The notes beneath the pieces were generated by a model. It saw only the letters and a program-made list of their open reading frames with translations, ran no database searches and was not told where the DNA came from. From the NCBI GenBank assembly GCA_028281495.1, contig JANQJU010000051.1:186001-250000 (forward strand): a DNA stretch of 64,000 bases, written 5' to 3'. This stretch comes from SAR324 cluster bacterium (GTDB taxonomy: Bacteria; SAR324; NAC60-12). Below, one piece after another: positions 36,860-46,045 of the stretch (position 1 is the first letter of the stretch; each line of letters begins with the position of its first letter). The position numbers were made by a program, and so were the translations under genes.

Positions 36860-38242
36860 CTATTGCCGATTCGGATGCACCCCAGAGGCACACCGGAAGC
36901 CCACATCGGGGCTTGTGTTGATGGGGGAATCATCCCCTCGCATCGAAGCACGAAGATGTTCAGCAGGACTTTTCCAAGACCCCCCTCGCAGCACCCGATA
37001 TTTTCCATGCACTGGGCCTTGTGGATTTTCCACTCGGCCTTTGGGATACGGGCCATACCAATCATAAACCCATTCCCACACATTTCCATGCATGTCGAAG
37101 ATTTGGAATTTGTTGGCTCGCTTATCCGCAACGAGTCTGAGACGATTTTCTGAATTGCCATTGTACCATCCGAAATCCTCTAATTTTTCAGGACCATTCC
37201 CAAAACTATAATCCGTAATGGCACCAGCACGAGCTGCTCGTTCCCACTCAGCCTCAGAAGGGAGGCGTTTACCCAGTGATTGACAATAATACCGCGCCGC
37301 AAACCATGAGACATACACCACGGGATAATTGTCCCGATTGGTTGGAGGCTTCAAATCCCCTTCCCAGTTTTGCAAATAGTCCCCATCATGAAATTGACGA
37401 GGCAAGGTGCTTTTCCTGAGATACGGATCTTCTGCCAAAAATCGGAGGTATTGCCGATTATTAACTTCACATCGGTCGATCCAGAATGCATCAACTACTA
37501 CGGCATGAGGTGGCTTTTCATCCTCTCTTCCATTGGCACTGCCTCGGATGAAAGTCCCTTCTGGCACAAACACCATCCCTTGATTGAGGGTCACTCCACG
37601 TTCTTGCCCAGATGCCGTGCATGGAGAATTGATGACAGAATCATTAATAAACGAAAGATTGGCCTCTTCTGGAAAGATTTTTTTTTCGAGATCCCGCAAA
37701 ATATGTTTGTACAAACGGATGGCATTCCGATCTTCCTGAATGACTCGCGACACAATGCCACGTTCATCACGTCCGCATTGCGTTTTGTCATCCAAACAAT
37801 TCACTTTTTGTTTGATCCAACGCCGCATGGCATCGCGAGCTTGTTGGAGTTCGATTTCGCGTAGCAACATCGGTTCATAACGGAAATAGACTTTTTCAAA
37901 AGCTTCAATATCCACAACGCCAGCTTTGGCAGAATCGACCAGTTCGTCATAGCGTTGGCAAAATTCACTTTTGTCTGGCGGAACATTCGCTCCGTAGTTG
38001 CGACGACGAGAACACGCTTGTGTCTCAATACGACGACTGATGTTGAGATAAGATTTGAAGATTTGAAAACGGAGATCCGTCATCACACGTAACAACGGAT
38101 AACGTTCATTTTTTGTCAACCCTGCCACGAATTCCTTAATAGCAGTTTCCACATATCGATCTGCCATTTGCAAAAACAATTCGTTGGCATGCAGTGGGGT
38201 TGTCGTGAAAGCAAAAATCAGGAAAGGAACAATCCATCGCAT
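36860..38242 (-). CDS. Exported formylglycine-generating-enzyme-like (SUMF1) protein
   Basis: 460 residues from ATG 38242, where a signal peptide begins (MRWIVPFLIFAF...LHA); the frame extends upstream across queC but that part is not coding. Residues ~20-215 are an unrecognised Cys-containing helical domain. The C-terminal SUMF1 domain (about 225-460) shows MVFVPEGTFIRGS, FWIDRCEVNNRQYLRFL, RLPSEAEWERAARAG, FDMHGNVWEWVYDWYG, RVLRGGSW and GFRCA. These domains often bind or act without sulfatase-maturation chemistry; the copper-binding Cys pair of true FGE is not obvious. A second SUMF1-like gene lies at 44243. Confidence 0.85.
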   Translation of the reverse strand: MRWIVPFLIFAFTTTPLHANELFLQMADRYVETAIKEFVAGLTKNERYPLLRVMTDLRFQIFKSYLNISRRIETQACSRRRNYGANVPPDKSEFCQRYDELVDSAKAGVVDIEAFEKVYFRYEPMLLREIELQQARDAMRRWIKQKVNCLDDKTQCGRDERGIVSRVIQEDRNAIRLYKHILRDLEKKIFPEEANLSFINDSVINSPCTASGQERGVTLNQGMVFVPEGTFIRGSANGREDEKPPHAVVVDAFWIDRCEVNNRQYLRFLAEDPYLRKSTLPRQFHDGDYLQNWEGDLKPPTNRDNYPVVYVSWFAARYYCQSLGKRLPSEAEWERAARAGAITDYSFGNGPEKLEDFGWYNGNSENRLRLVADKRANKFQIFDMHGNVWEWVYDWYGPYPKGRVENPQGPVHGKYRVLRGGSWKSPAEHLRASMRGDDSPINTSPDVGFRCASGVHPNRQ

Positions 38243-38269
38243 ACTGGTTTCTTCAAACAGGTTGAATTC

Positions 38270-38341
38270 TTCAAATAGATTGTTCAACATCTTGTTCAAC
38301 GTCCTGTTAAACAGAGGGTTAAATAGAGGGTTAAACAGATT
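38270..38341. repeat. Degenerate 12-bp minisatellite
   Basis: Six head-to-tail 12-bp units of the type GTTAAACAGAGG: 38306-38317, 38318-38329 and 38330-38341 are near-identical, while 38270-38281, 38282-38293 and 38294-38305 are diverged. The array fills the space between the SUMF1-like start and queC and runs over the queC stop codon (38331-38333). Confidence 0.85.
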
Positions 38342-39002
38342 TAGCAGCACGTCGCAGTAGCGGGTCCTCGAAACCCGCCTCCTCGAAACCACGCTTTCGA
38401 ATGACGCAGGCAGCACAGTCACCACACGGTGGAAATTGACCATTATAACAAGTGTGTGTCCAGGCCATCGCATCCAAGGCCCCGACTTCTTTTGCGAGAA
38501 TCACCGTCTGAGCTTTGTTAAGCCACATCAAGGGAGTGTGAATGCGTAGGTGGCTTTCCATGCCTAAGTTGATTGCCAGCTGCAAAGCCTCAACTGTATT
38601 TTGGCGGCAGTCGGGATACCCACTGTAATCCGTCTCACACACACCGGTAACCAAGTCTTGAATATTTCGTTGATACGCATAAGCAGCCGCAAAAGTGAGA
38701 AAGATCAGATTGCGCCCAGGAACAAAAGTGCTCGGTAGACCATCTTGTTCTTCGTCAGTCGGTACTGGGATATCGGAAGTCGTGAGCGAGTTCCCTCCTA
38801 AAGCACTGAAGGTATCAATCGCTAAAATACGGTGACGTACATTGGCCAGTTCCGCAATCTTTCGAGCGCTATCCAGTTCAATACGATGACGTTGACCGTA
38901 ATCGAAGGTAATGGCCTTCACTTTGTCAAATTGCTGCAATGCCCAAAACAAACAGGTTGTGGAATCTTGTCCACCCGATAAAACAACCAATGCTTCTGCC
39001 AT
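38331..39002 (-). CDS. queC: 7-cyano-7-deazaguanine synthase
   Basis: 223 residues from ATG 39002; a GTG at 39026 would add eight residues and is possible. Converts carboxy-deazaguanine to preQ0 in queuosine synthesis. PP-loop motif LSGGQDSTTC (about 8-17), GQRHRIEL, VPGRNLIFL, and a C-terminal zinc-binding set TCYNGQFPPCGDCAACVIRK. Follows queE on the same strand with 27 bp (3 bp if the GTG is used) and shares its promoter. Confidence 0.95.
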   Translation of the reverse strand: MAEALVVLSGGQDSTTCLFWALQQFDKVKAITFDYGQRHRIELDSARKIAELANVRHRILAIDTFSALGGNSLTTSDIPVPTDEEQDGLPSTFVPGRNLIFLTFAAAYAYQRNIQDLVTGVCETDYSGYPDCRQNTVEALQLAINLGMESHLRIHTPLMWLNKAQTVILAKEVGALDAMAWTHTCYNGQFPPCGDCAACVIRKRGFEEAGFEDPLLRRAAKSV

Positions 39003-39029
39003 AAGTTCGTTATACGCCGAGCGCACCGT

Positions 39030-39671
39030 TTACACGCCTTGGGCGTCCTTTCCCCAAATATATTTGTGCAATTGTACTTGAAATCGGACCGGGGCTTTGT
39101 CTGCTAAAATCCATTCGGTCAGTTGACGTGGATGGAGTTCATCATGGACCGGAGCAAACAGCGGGTTGGTGATTTCTGACAATCGATAGTTATGGACTAT
39201 ACCTAAAGCCCATTCGTAATCTTCGCGATTGCCAATCACAAATTTGACTTCATCTTTTTTACTCACATGTTGAAGGTTTTCCCATCGATTGGACTTTTTC
39301 ATCCGGGAGGTGGGACATTTCACATCCATGATGCAATGCACCCGAGGGTCCAATGTGGCAATCGGTCGATGACCGCCAGTTTCCAAGAGAACGGTATACC
39401 CTGCATCACAAAGTGCGGTGAGGAACAAATAGGCATTTTTTTGATCCAAGGGTTCCCCTCCAGTGAGTTCAACCAAAAAACAATTGTATTTTGCGATTTC
39501 TTCCAAAATGCTTTCGAAGGAACGTTCTTTCCCTTCGTAGAAAGCATATGCGGTATCACACCATGAACAACGCAGCGAGCAGCCGCTGGTGCGAATGAAG
39601 ATACAAGGCAATCCTGCAAATGAGGATTCGCCTTGAATGCTCTGATAGATTTCGTTTACTTTTAGGTGCAT
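39030..39671 (-). CDS. queE: 7-carboxy-7-deazaguanine synthase
   Basis: 213 residues. A radical SAM enzyme making CDG from carboxy-tetrahydropterin. The 4Fe-4S motif is CSLRCSWC (C-x3-C-x2-C) near residue 31, then WCDTAYAF and ELTGGEPL. The start at 39671 (MHLKVNEIYQSIQGE) aligns with the usual QueE N-terminus; an ATG at 39695 is possible, but the longer frame to 39740 lies upstream of the probable transcription start. QueD is not in the window. A short ATAAAATCA triple repeat lies just upstream. Confidence 0.95.
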   Translation of the reverse strand: MHLKVNEIYQSIQGESSFAGLPCIFIRTSGCSLRCSWCDTAYAFYEGKERSFESILEEIAKYNCFLVELTGGEPLDQKNAYLFLTALCDAGYTVLLETGGHRPIATLDPRVHCIMDVKCPTSRMKKSNRWENLQHVSKKDEVKFVIGNREDYEWALGIVHNYRLSEITNPLFAPVHDELHPRQLTEWILADKAPVRFQVQLHKYIWGKDAQGV

Positions 39672-39739
39672 TTTTGAGTTTACTTCTTGTTTCATTTTAT
39701 TGATTTTATTGATTTTATCACCCCAGAGGATGCCTCGCA

Positions 39740-39768
39740 ATCTTAGGATATCACTGGTATTTTGTCAA
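39740..39768 (-). promoter_or_regulatory. Sigma-70-type promoter of queE-queC
   Basis: On the minus strand, -35 TTGACA (complement of 39763-39768) is followed after exactly 17 bp by -10 TAAGAT (39740-39745). Transcription would begin near 39733, upstream of queE. Confidence 0.7.
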
Positions 39769-39793
39769 TTCGACAGCAGTTGTGGAGAGATGA

Positions 39794-40543
39794 ATGAAGC
39801 GGTTACTGAACGGTAAGATTTTGAGTTGTATTTTCCTAGTGCTAGCTTCCTCAGTGGAAGCTGTGACATTTCTCGATCAAGCTGAGCGATTGCAGTTGGT
39901 ATACGCTCACTTGTTAGATTTTCGTCCCACCATCGCTCCAATCATCCCTAAAAAAGCCCCGTGGCAGGTTGGTGCCGACGCTCTCGTGGTTCCCGTGGTT
40001 GATAATCAAGTGGGTAACAAAGATGAAAAAATTTCACCGCCTGGTCTCATCTTGCGTCCTCGAGGACGATATTTTGATAAATCCGGTCTGTTTGCAGGAG
40101 CTTCTTGGATCCCCCCTGTGGAGATTCAAAACTACTCAGCCAATTTAGGATCTCTTGAAATTGGCTATCAATATGGGTTCAAGGCATTCCTGTTTCGTGG
40201 TCGAGGTACGTATTCGGCAGGTAGCGTAGAAGGCCCTATCACCGACAACAGTTCCGACGATAAGTTCAGCTTAGTGCGGACTGGGGCCGATGTGTCACTA
40301 GGTTATAATCACCAGGAAAAAAGTGCATGGATTCCCTATGTTGGCGGAGGGCAGGGACATATCAATACCGAATTGAAAATTGAAGTGGATGGTGTCACTA
40401 TCGATGTCAATGATCACTCGTATTTATATGGCTTTGTGGGGATTTCTTTCCTCTATCGCGATGTCTATGTTGTCAGTTTGGAACAGTCTCAATCAGAGTC
40501 CTTTTTACGACACATTGCCTTGTCCCTAAACTATTCGTTTTAG
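39794..40543 (+). CDS. Putative outer-membrane beta-barrel protein
   Basis: 249 residues. Signal peptide at 1-23 (KRLLNGKILSCIFLVLASSVEA). From about residue 50 the sequence alternates polar and hydrophobic residues in short strands, with Gly/aromatic turns (for example LEIGYQYGFKAFLFRGRGTYSAG and YLYGFVGISFLYRD). It ends in LSLNYSF, whose terminal Phe is the BAM recognition signal of outer-membrane proteins. Eight or ten strands would fit the length. No specific family recognised. It stands alone, with a minus-strand queE promoter on its left. Confidence 0.7.
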   Translation: MKRLLNGKILSCIFLVLASSVEAVTFLDQAERLQLVYAHLLDFRPTIAPIIPKKAPWQVGADALVVPVVDNQVGNKDEKISPPGLILRPRGRYFDKSGLFAGASWIPPVEIQNYSANLGSLEIGYQYGFKAFLFRGRGTYSAGSVEGPITDNSSDDKFSLVRTGADVSLGYNHQEKSAWIPYVGGGQGHINTELKIEVDGVTIDVNDHSYLYGFVGISFLYRDVYVVSLEQSQSESFLRHIALSLNYSF

Positions 40544-40602
40544 TGGTCTAATCACAGACCCTATAGTATTTTCTGCAACGATTCGTTTTAAAGAGAGTCC
40601 TC

Positions 40603-41931
40603 ATGCAATGGCAAACGGGCGGATGGCTGAAGAAATATCTTCAATTTCGCTTAGAGCGCCCCTTTCCTCCATTGGAAGTCTATCAAAAGGTTTCCCACCC
40701 CTTCGCAGATCGGAAAGAATTGGATGACTGTCTGTATGAAATCGTTCAAGAAAATGGAGTTTTGTTGGGCTGCTCTTATGTCGACGCCCAATTAGATTCC
40801 GCCTGGAAAAATTGTGGATTCCCTGAAGCCTATGCTGAAATTCTGATCGTCTATTTGGAGACCTTGTTTTCTACCGCTCTTCAAGAACATCAACTCCTCC
40901 ATGCACAAGAGTCTCAGTATCCGGAGCAATTACAGCAGATATTGGGACAATTACTCCAATTTTATATCCCCGAACTGCCCGATGATTTGCTAGCTTCCTC
41001 CCAATTTTCGACAGCTCTTGCCAACGACAAGAAACTTCATAGATTCATCAAGAAACTTGAAAAGGTATTTTACCTTCATGTGCATATGAAGAAATCGCTT
41101 TGGACTGTCGGAGAGACGATACAAAACTGGTTTGGCTTTCTAGAAATCTATATGTTTTTGCGATGGAATTTTCTAAGCACACAACAACCGGACCAGTCCG
41201 TTTCTCATAAGGAGCAGGTGGGTTTAGAACGGGTCTTGATGAAAGAACGGTTGATTCTGTTATTTGAGGCTCTAATTTGGGCCGACGAAAATGTAGCCGA
41301 GGTTGAAAAGAAAGTTATGCAACAATATATCAACCAAGCGCGTTTGCCTCCCAACCACCGCAATAAACTGAAGAAACGGTTGGAAACCCCCGTTCGATTG
41401 GAAGATGTCGATCTTTCTATTGATTCCGATATTCTCAGAAAATATGTTCTTCAAATCCTGGTTTTGCTTTCCATGATCGATGACCAACAAGCCTCCCAAG
41501 AACATCAATTGATCAATGAAGTGGCCCAACGGCTAGGGGTGAGCGAAATGGAGTTGGATCATTTGTACATTTCTGTCCTCAGCTTTTTTGCAGATCATGG
41601 ACATCGCTTCGAATTCATTAAGGGGCAATCGCTTTCAGAACTGGATCAATACTTACGTAACAAAATTATGGATGCAGTCCACTCTAGCATGGATAAGATC
41701 ATGGTTGAGGTGCGTGAAACCAAAGAATTGTATGAGATCTTAATGAAAGCAACTTCGGAACCCCTCACTCCCGAAGAAAAAAGCAAAGCCAAAGCCCAGT
41801 TATTGGATATCGCGAAAACGATTCCCGCCTTAGCGATTTTCTGCCTTCCTGCCGGAGGGATTCTACTTCCCGTTATCATCAAGGTGTTGCCATTCAATTT
41901 ATTGCCTAGTGCATTTCAAGAAAAATCCTAA
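40603..41931 (+). CDS. TerB-like plus LETM1-like domain protein
   Basis: 442 residues. An N-terminal helical region is followed by a TerB-like segment (about 208-320: LFEALIWADENVAEVEKKVMQQY ... MIDDQQASQEHQLINEVAQRLGVS) with the two acidic helix pairs of the tellurite-resistance TerB fold. The C-terminus (about 385-442: LTPEEKSKAKAQLLDIAKTIPA, then FCLPAGGILLPVIIKVLPFNLLPSAF) matches the membrane-associated motif of LETM1-like proteins. The hydrophobic C-terminus suggests membrane contact. Role unknown. kdtA follows after 10 bp, so it may be linked to envelope biogenesis. Confidence 0.72.
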   Translation: MQWQTGGWLKKYLQFRLERPFPPLEVYQKVSHPFADRKELDDCLYEIVQENGVLLGCSYVDAQLDSAWKNCGFPEAYAEILIVYLETLFSTALQEHQLLHAQESQYPEQLQQILGQLLQFYIPELPDDLLASSQFSTALANDKKLHRFIKKLEKVFYLHVHMKKSLWTVGETIQNWFGFLEIYMFLRWNFLSTQQPDQSVSHKEQVGLERVLMKERLILLFEALIWADENVAEVEKKVMQQYINQARLPPNHRNKLKKRLETPVRLEDVDLSIDSDILRKYVLQILVLLSMIDDQQASQEHQLINEVAQRLGVSEMELDHLYISVLSFFADHGHRFEFIKGQSLSELDQYLRNKIMDAVHSSMDKIMVEVRETKELYEILMKATSEPLTPEEKSKAKAQLLDIAKTIPALAIFCLPAGGILLPVIIKVLPFNLLPSAFQEKS

Positions 41932-41941
41932 AACGGCGTTC

Positions 41942-43255
41942 ATGAACAACACATCAGTACTTTTTCAAAAATTCTGGGGATTTCTCTACACGTATGTCGT
42001 CTTGCCACTATTGGTGGGGATTTTGTATCTTCAATCCTTCCGTGATAAAAAAATCAAAGATAGTTTGGATGGTCGCCAAGGTTTCTGGGGGCGTTTGGAC
42101 GCCCAAATCATCCGACGCGATCTCCGCAAGCCGCTGATCTGGTTTCACGTCGTGAGCGCGGGTGAATTGCTGCAAGCCCAACCCGTCATGGAACGATTGC
42201 TTCGCAATGGTTATGAGTGTGCTCTCACCGTCAGTTCCATCACAGGTTATAAATGGGCGCAACGCTTGAAATTACCCGATGGATATACCCCTGTGGTCGT
42301 GGACTTCCTTCCTTTGGACTTCCCTTATAATGTAAGGCGGTTACTGGCTATTTTGCAGCCATCAGCCGTGATCTATGTGAAGTTTGATCTATGGCCTAAT
42401 TTGATTTGGGAGACGCATGCCGCAGGTATTCCACAATATCTGATCTCCGCAACATTGCAGCCAAAATCACTGCGAGTGACCAATCGTGTAGGACGGGCCT
42501 TTTATCGAACCCTATATGCTTGTTTACAAGGGATCTATGCCGTCTCACCAGAAGATCGGCAACGTTTTCTCCTTACCAATCCTGACCATCCAAATGTTGT
42601 TGTTGCAGGGGATACTCGCTTCGATAGCGTCCTGGATCGAAAGAACCGTCTGCCCGTTCCCAAGTTTCCCGATTATGTAAAAGAAAAATTTGTCATTGTG
42701 ATTGGAAGCAGTTGGCCACCGGATGAAGAATGTATTTTTCCTGGATTGGCAGACGCTCTGGAACAATTTCCAGATGTTTTGTTGATCATTGTGCCCCATG
42801 AACCCACTACGGAACATCTGGAACATACGGAAACATTTTTTAACCATGTGAAGATCGAACGTTTTACTCAATTGGAAAATCAGCCTGAGACGCCACCCCG
42901 GATCATCTTGGTAGATACCGTGGGTGTCCTTTCCTCAGTATATCAAGTTGGCCATCTTGCTTATGTCGGAGGAGCATTCACTACCGGTGTGCATAACGTG
43001 ATGGAACCCTGCGTGATGGGTTTGCCTGTGATATTCGGTCCCATTCATTACAATTCGCCAGAAGCCTTGGATCTACTACAATACAAATTGGCTTTCACCA
43101 TCGAGACACCAGAGGCGTTTCGCTCCCTGTTGCTTCGGTTACTGAAAGACCCGGAGTCTTGTGTTAGACTGGGCCAACAAGCTTCCCAACGGATTGAGTC
43201 CCAATGTGGGGCTGCTGACCAATGCTACCAATTCATTAGCCAGGAGGTGCGATGA
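41942..43255 (+). CDS. kdtA: 3-deoxy-D-manno-octulosonic acid (Kdo) transferase
   Basis: 437 residues from ATG 41942 (a GTG at 41909 inside the previous gene is in frame). Adds Kdo to lipid A at the inner membrane. N-terminal membrane anchor YVVLPLLVGILYL (about 15-30), then the GT-B fold with HVVSAGELLQAQP (near 70), SSITGYKWAQ, VYVKFDLWPNLIWE, and in the C-terminal half GGAFTTGVHNVMEP plus GPIHYNSPEA. This is direct evidence for LPS and an outer membrane. Stop overlaps the following radical SAM start by 4 bp (ATGA). Confidence 0.95.
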   Translation: MNNTSVLFQKFWGFLYTYVVLPLLVGILYLQSFRDKKIKDSLDGRQGFWGRLDAQIIRRDLRKPLIWFHVVSAGELLQAQPVMERLLRNGYECALTVSSITGYKWAQRLKLPDGYTPVVVDFLPLDFPYNVRRLLAILQPSAVIYVKFDLWPNLIWETHAAGIPQYLISATLQPKSLRVTNRVGRAFYRTLYACLQGIYAVSPEDRQRFLLTNPDHPNVVVAGDTRFDSVLDRKNRLPVPKFPDYVKEKFVIVIGSSWPPDEECIFPGLADALEQFPDVLLIIVPHEPTTEHLEHTETFFNHVKIERFTQLENQPETPPRIILVDTVGVLSSVYQVGHLAYVGGAFTTGVHNVMEPCVMGLPVIFGPIHYNSPEALDLLQYKLAFTIETPEAFRSLLLRLLKDPESCVRLGQQASQRIESQCGAADQCYQFISQEVR

Positions 43256-44151
43256 GGAGAATGCCTTATCCCAAAGTTCCGAAGTACATCCAGATCGAAA
43301 CCACGATTGCCTGCAACGCAACCTGCTGGTTTTGTCCGCAAAAATACGCCACCCGCCGTCCGATGTTCATGGAAGAGCGAGTCTGGAAAAAGATCATCGA
43401 CGAAACCCGTGGTATCGGAGCCACCTACCGGCCGTTTATTCTCAACGAGCCGTTTGTGGATAAGCGAATGACCAAAATTATCAAATATATTAAAGAAGAT
43501 CCTACGGCCGTTGTTGAATTCAATACCAATGGAGAACCGCTCACTCCGAAACGGGCTGATGAAATTATTGACGCTGGTGTCGATGCCGTTCGTTTCAGTG
43601 TCGATGGGTTCCACCGGGAAACCTTCGATGAAGCACGTGGCATCAGTTATGATAAAGTGTATGCGAATGTGGAGTATTTCATCAAAGCGGCCAATAATTC
43701 GGGAAAAGACATCTTAACCGAAGTTCGCATGATTCGCCTGCCTGGAACCGAACAGGAACAAGAAGAGTTTCGCGATTATTGGACCGCTCGGAACCCCACC
43801 CAAGTGCTGTTTACCGACTTGTATCGCTATCCTTGGGAAGGTCAAACTGAAGCGCTGAACTTACCGTGTTTAAAGATTATCGATCAGATGTTTTTTTACG
43901 TGGACGGACGTGCAACGCTCTGCTGTTGGGATTCTAAAGAGCGCCAAATTGTAGGAGACGTGAAAGAACAAACCGTGATGGAAATTTGGAATGGTGAAGT
44001 AATGCGGCATTGTCGTGAACTGTTAGATGCAGGCAAACGGAGTGAAATTCATCTCTGTAGTCGTTGTGACGCTTATCAAAACTTCGACTTCAATGCTTTC
44101 TATTCTCAACTCGATAAAGATGGAAAAATGACCCTGCAAGACTTGACATGA
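43252..44151 (+). CDS. Radical SAM protein with SPASM-like C-terminus
   Basis: 299 residues. Cluster motif CNATCWFC (C-x3-C-x2-C) near residue 22, then FNTNGEPLT and VDAVRFSVDGF typical of the SPASM/Twitch branch. The C-terminus has LPCLKI, a paired Cys in TLCCWDS, and HLCSRCD, giving ligands for a second cluster. The family includes peptide and sugar modifying enzymes. Coupling to kdtA by a 4-bp overlap suggests action on LPS or an envelope substrate; that is inference. It converges on the SUMF1-like gene at 44243. Confidence 0.88.
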   Translation: MRRMPYPKVPKYIQIETTIACNATCWFCPQKYATRRPMFMEERVWKKIIDETRGIGATYRPFILNEPFVDKRMTKIIKYIKEDPTAVVEFNTNGEPLTPKRADEIIDAGVDAVRFSVDGFHRETFDEARGISYDKVYANVEYFIKAANNSGKDILTEVRMIRLPGTEQEQEEFRDYWTARNPTQVLFTDLYRYPWEGQTEALNLPCLKIIDQMFFYVDGRATLCCWDSKERQIVGDVKEQTVMEIWNGEVMRHCRELLDAGKRSEIHLCSRCDAYQNFDFNAFYSQLDKDGKMTLQDLT

Positions 44152-44242
44152 TCAACACCAGAATGGCTCAGATCCCTCAGGTATCGAGTATTGATCTCCA
44201 GAGTGCCGATACCCAGCAACCCGATCCGAACTACAAGATCCG

Positions 44243-46045
44243 TCAAAAGATAAATGGTATGAAGAGATCTTTTGAGTCTTCCGTTTCTTTTTCTATAGGA
44301 GGAGAAACGGGAGCATCGGCAGCACAACGAAAGCCCACCAAAAACGAACGGACCCAAGGTGCTAACCCTTCCCGATTGGCAGAACGTAATTGATCTGCCT
44401 TTCCCTGCCCAAAAGCTCCCCCCCAAGCCCCACCTCTCACAGATCTCAAAAGATAGTGGACAGGACTAGACAGTACTGAATTTTTTTCTGCAGAAGGTGA
44501 CTCAGAAATCGCTTCCAATGTAGCTTCCTCAGGTGGTTGTTCTACAGAAGATGATTCTGGCATTTCATCTGATTCGAGGCCAGTCTCTCGATAACCTGAA
44601 GCATCATATCGATCACTGACCCATTCCATGACATTGCCATGCATATCAAAGATTCCCCATTGGTTAGGTTGCTTCGTACGTACTGGCTGAGCATGGAGTA
44701 GCGTGTCAGCTTGATGCCAGGCATATAACCCTAACTGTTCGACATCATCTCCAAAGGCATATTGAGTTTGATTCCCAGCACGAGCGGCATTTTCCCATTC
44801 TGCTTCGGTCGGAAGGCGTTTCCCCACAAATTCACAATACTTCCGAGCATTTTCCCAATCCACATAGACAACAGGTTGATCCGGGGCTTCTGTATCAAAT
44901 CCACCCTGCCCGCGTTCACATACAGGGCACGCTGCAAAATCAGCATTTGTGACCTCATTGGCATCGATCCGATAACTCGGAAGTGAAAGCGTCTGCACGG
45001 GCCTTTCATCTGCATCGCCCGTTTCAGAACCAATTATAAAAGTGGTACTGGGAATGAGAATCATTCCGTCTGTATCCTCCACAAATTCTTGTGCAAGGGG
45101 ACTGCCCGCTTCCGTAAAATCGGACTCTGAACGTCTAGAGTCAATGCTCGCTATCTCTCCATCACTACCAAAAGGTTCTGTGCCAATATTATTGCTATCT
45201 GTTTCGGTTTCAGATGCCTCTGTATCCACTCCCGAAATAATGGGTTGCACAGGATCTTCTTTCAATTCCTCCGAAACAGAAGCCTTTCCAGCAGGATTGG
45301 TAGGCATCGTTTCATTAGATTCAGTTTCAATGCCTTCTGACACGTTTTCAGAATCAGTCCGCTCATCCCTGCCGGAAATCGAATCTGACGGAATTGTACC
45401 GGGTAGGGTAGGGGTGATGGGAATTGCGACAGGCTTAGGAGGAGTGATGGGAATTGCACTTTCTGAATCAGCGGAAGTTGGGGTCTTCAAGTTGGTTTGA
45501 AAACCTCCTTGCCACAATGTCTGTTGTGTTAAAACTTCATAAAGTTGTAAGCGAACCTCAATAGTGTCTTGCACTTCGGTGTAAGAGCCGGTCACGACCC
45601 AATCGGCTCCAACGACATCCGCGAGATCGTTTCGCAATTGAGCGGGTTGAGAATCTGGAAATGCAGCTAGCCACTCCTCACGAACACTGGATATTTGTTG
45701 AAACTCCACCACCTGATACGTTTGAGAGGCAGCCAGCTTTTCAGCGAAATCTTGTTCTAAGGTCTGGCTCATCTCATCCCGCAGTTGAGTGGTTGCATTC
45801 AAAATTTCTAAAACAACAATAAGGGGATTAATGCGCGGAAGCGATTGCACACTGCGAATTAACTCTTGACTCGTTAACTCGATATTTTGAGTTAAGGTTA
45901 CTGAAAGTTGCGCCTGAACATTACATACAGGATATAATAAGCTCCCTAAGGCGATAAAACTGAAGACTAACACTTTGGCGACCTGGGGCCGAATCGCCGC
46001 AAAGTTAGGAAGTAAAAGACTTTGCAACCATTGCGATCGGTTCAT
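44243..46045 (-). CDS. Exported protein with FlgO/CsgG-like N-terminal and SUMF1-like C-terminal domains
   Basis: 600 residues. A long signal sequence (about 1-45, hydrophobic KVLVFSFIALGSLLYPV) is followed by a domain (about 55-185) resembling FlgO/CsgG-type lipoprotein domains (TLEQDFAEKLAASQTYQVVE, VVGADWVVTGSYTEV). Then comes a 130-residue Ser/Thr/Glu/Pro-rich linker and a SUMF1 domain (about 330-595) with FIIGSETGDADERP, RLPTEAEWENAARAG, FDMHGNVMEWV, RSVRGGAW and GFRCA. A 37-residue acidic insert interrupts the SUMF1 fold. Periplasmic or surface location inferred. Second SUMF1-like gene in the window. Confidence 0.8.
   Translation of the reverse strand: MNRSQWLQSLLLPNFAAIRPQVAKVLVFSFIALGSLLYPVCNVQAQLSVTLTQNIELTSQELIRSVQSLPRINPLIVVLEILNATTQLRDEMSQTLEQDFAEKLAASQTYQVVEFQQISSVREEWLAAFPDSQPAQLRNDLADVVGADWVVTGSYTEVQDTIEVRLQLYEVLTQQTLWQGGFQTNLKTPTSADSESAIPITPPKPVAIPITPTLPGTIPSDSISGRDERTDSENVSEGIETESNETMPTNPAGKASVSEELKEDPVQPIISGVDTEASETETDSNNIGTEPFGSDGEIASIDSRRSESDFTEAGSPLAQEFVEDTDGMILIPSTTFIIGSETGDADERPVQTLSLPSYRIDANEVTNADFAACPVCERGQGGFDTEAPDQPVVYVDWENARKYCEFVGKRLPTEAEWENAARAGNQTQYAFGDDVEQLGLYAWHQADTLLHAQPVRTKQPNQWGIFDMHGNVMEWVSDRYDASGYRETGLESDEMPESSSVEQPPEEATLEAISESPSAEKNSVLSSPVHYLLRSVRGGAWGGAFGQGKADQLRSANREGLAPWVRSFLVGFRCAADAPVSPPIEKETEDSKDLFIPFIF

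Noticed and set aside
38243..38473. N-terminal extension of the SUMF1-like frame across the minisatellite and into queC
   Set aside because: It overlaps queC in another frame, is built from the 12-bp repeat, and the signal peptide begins at 38242.
39672..39739. Possible preQ1 riboswitch in the queE leader
   Set aside because: There is a small GAGG/CCTC hairpin, but its loop is too short and the A-rich pseudoknot tail does not match class I.
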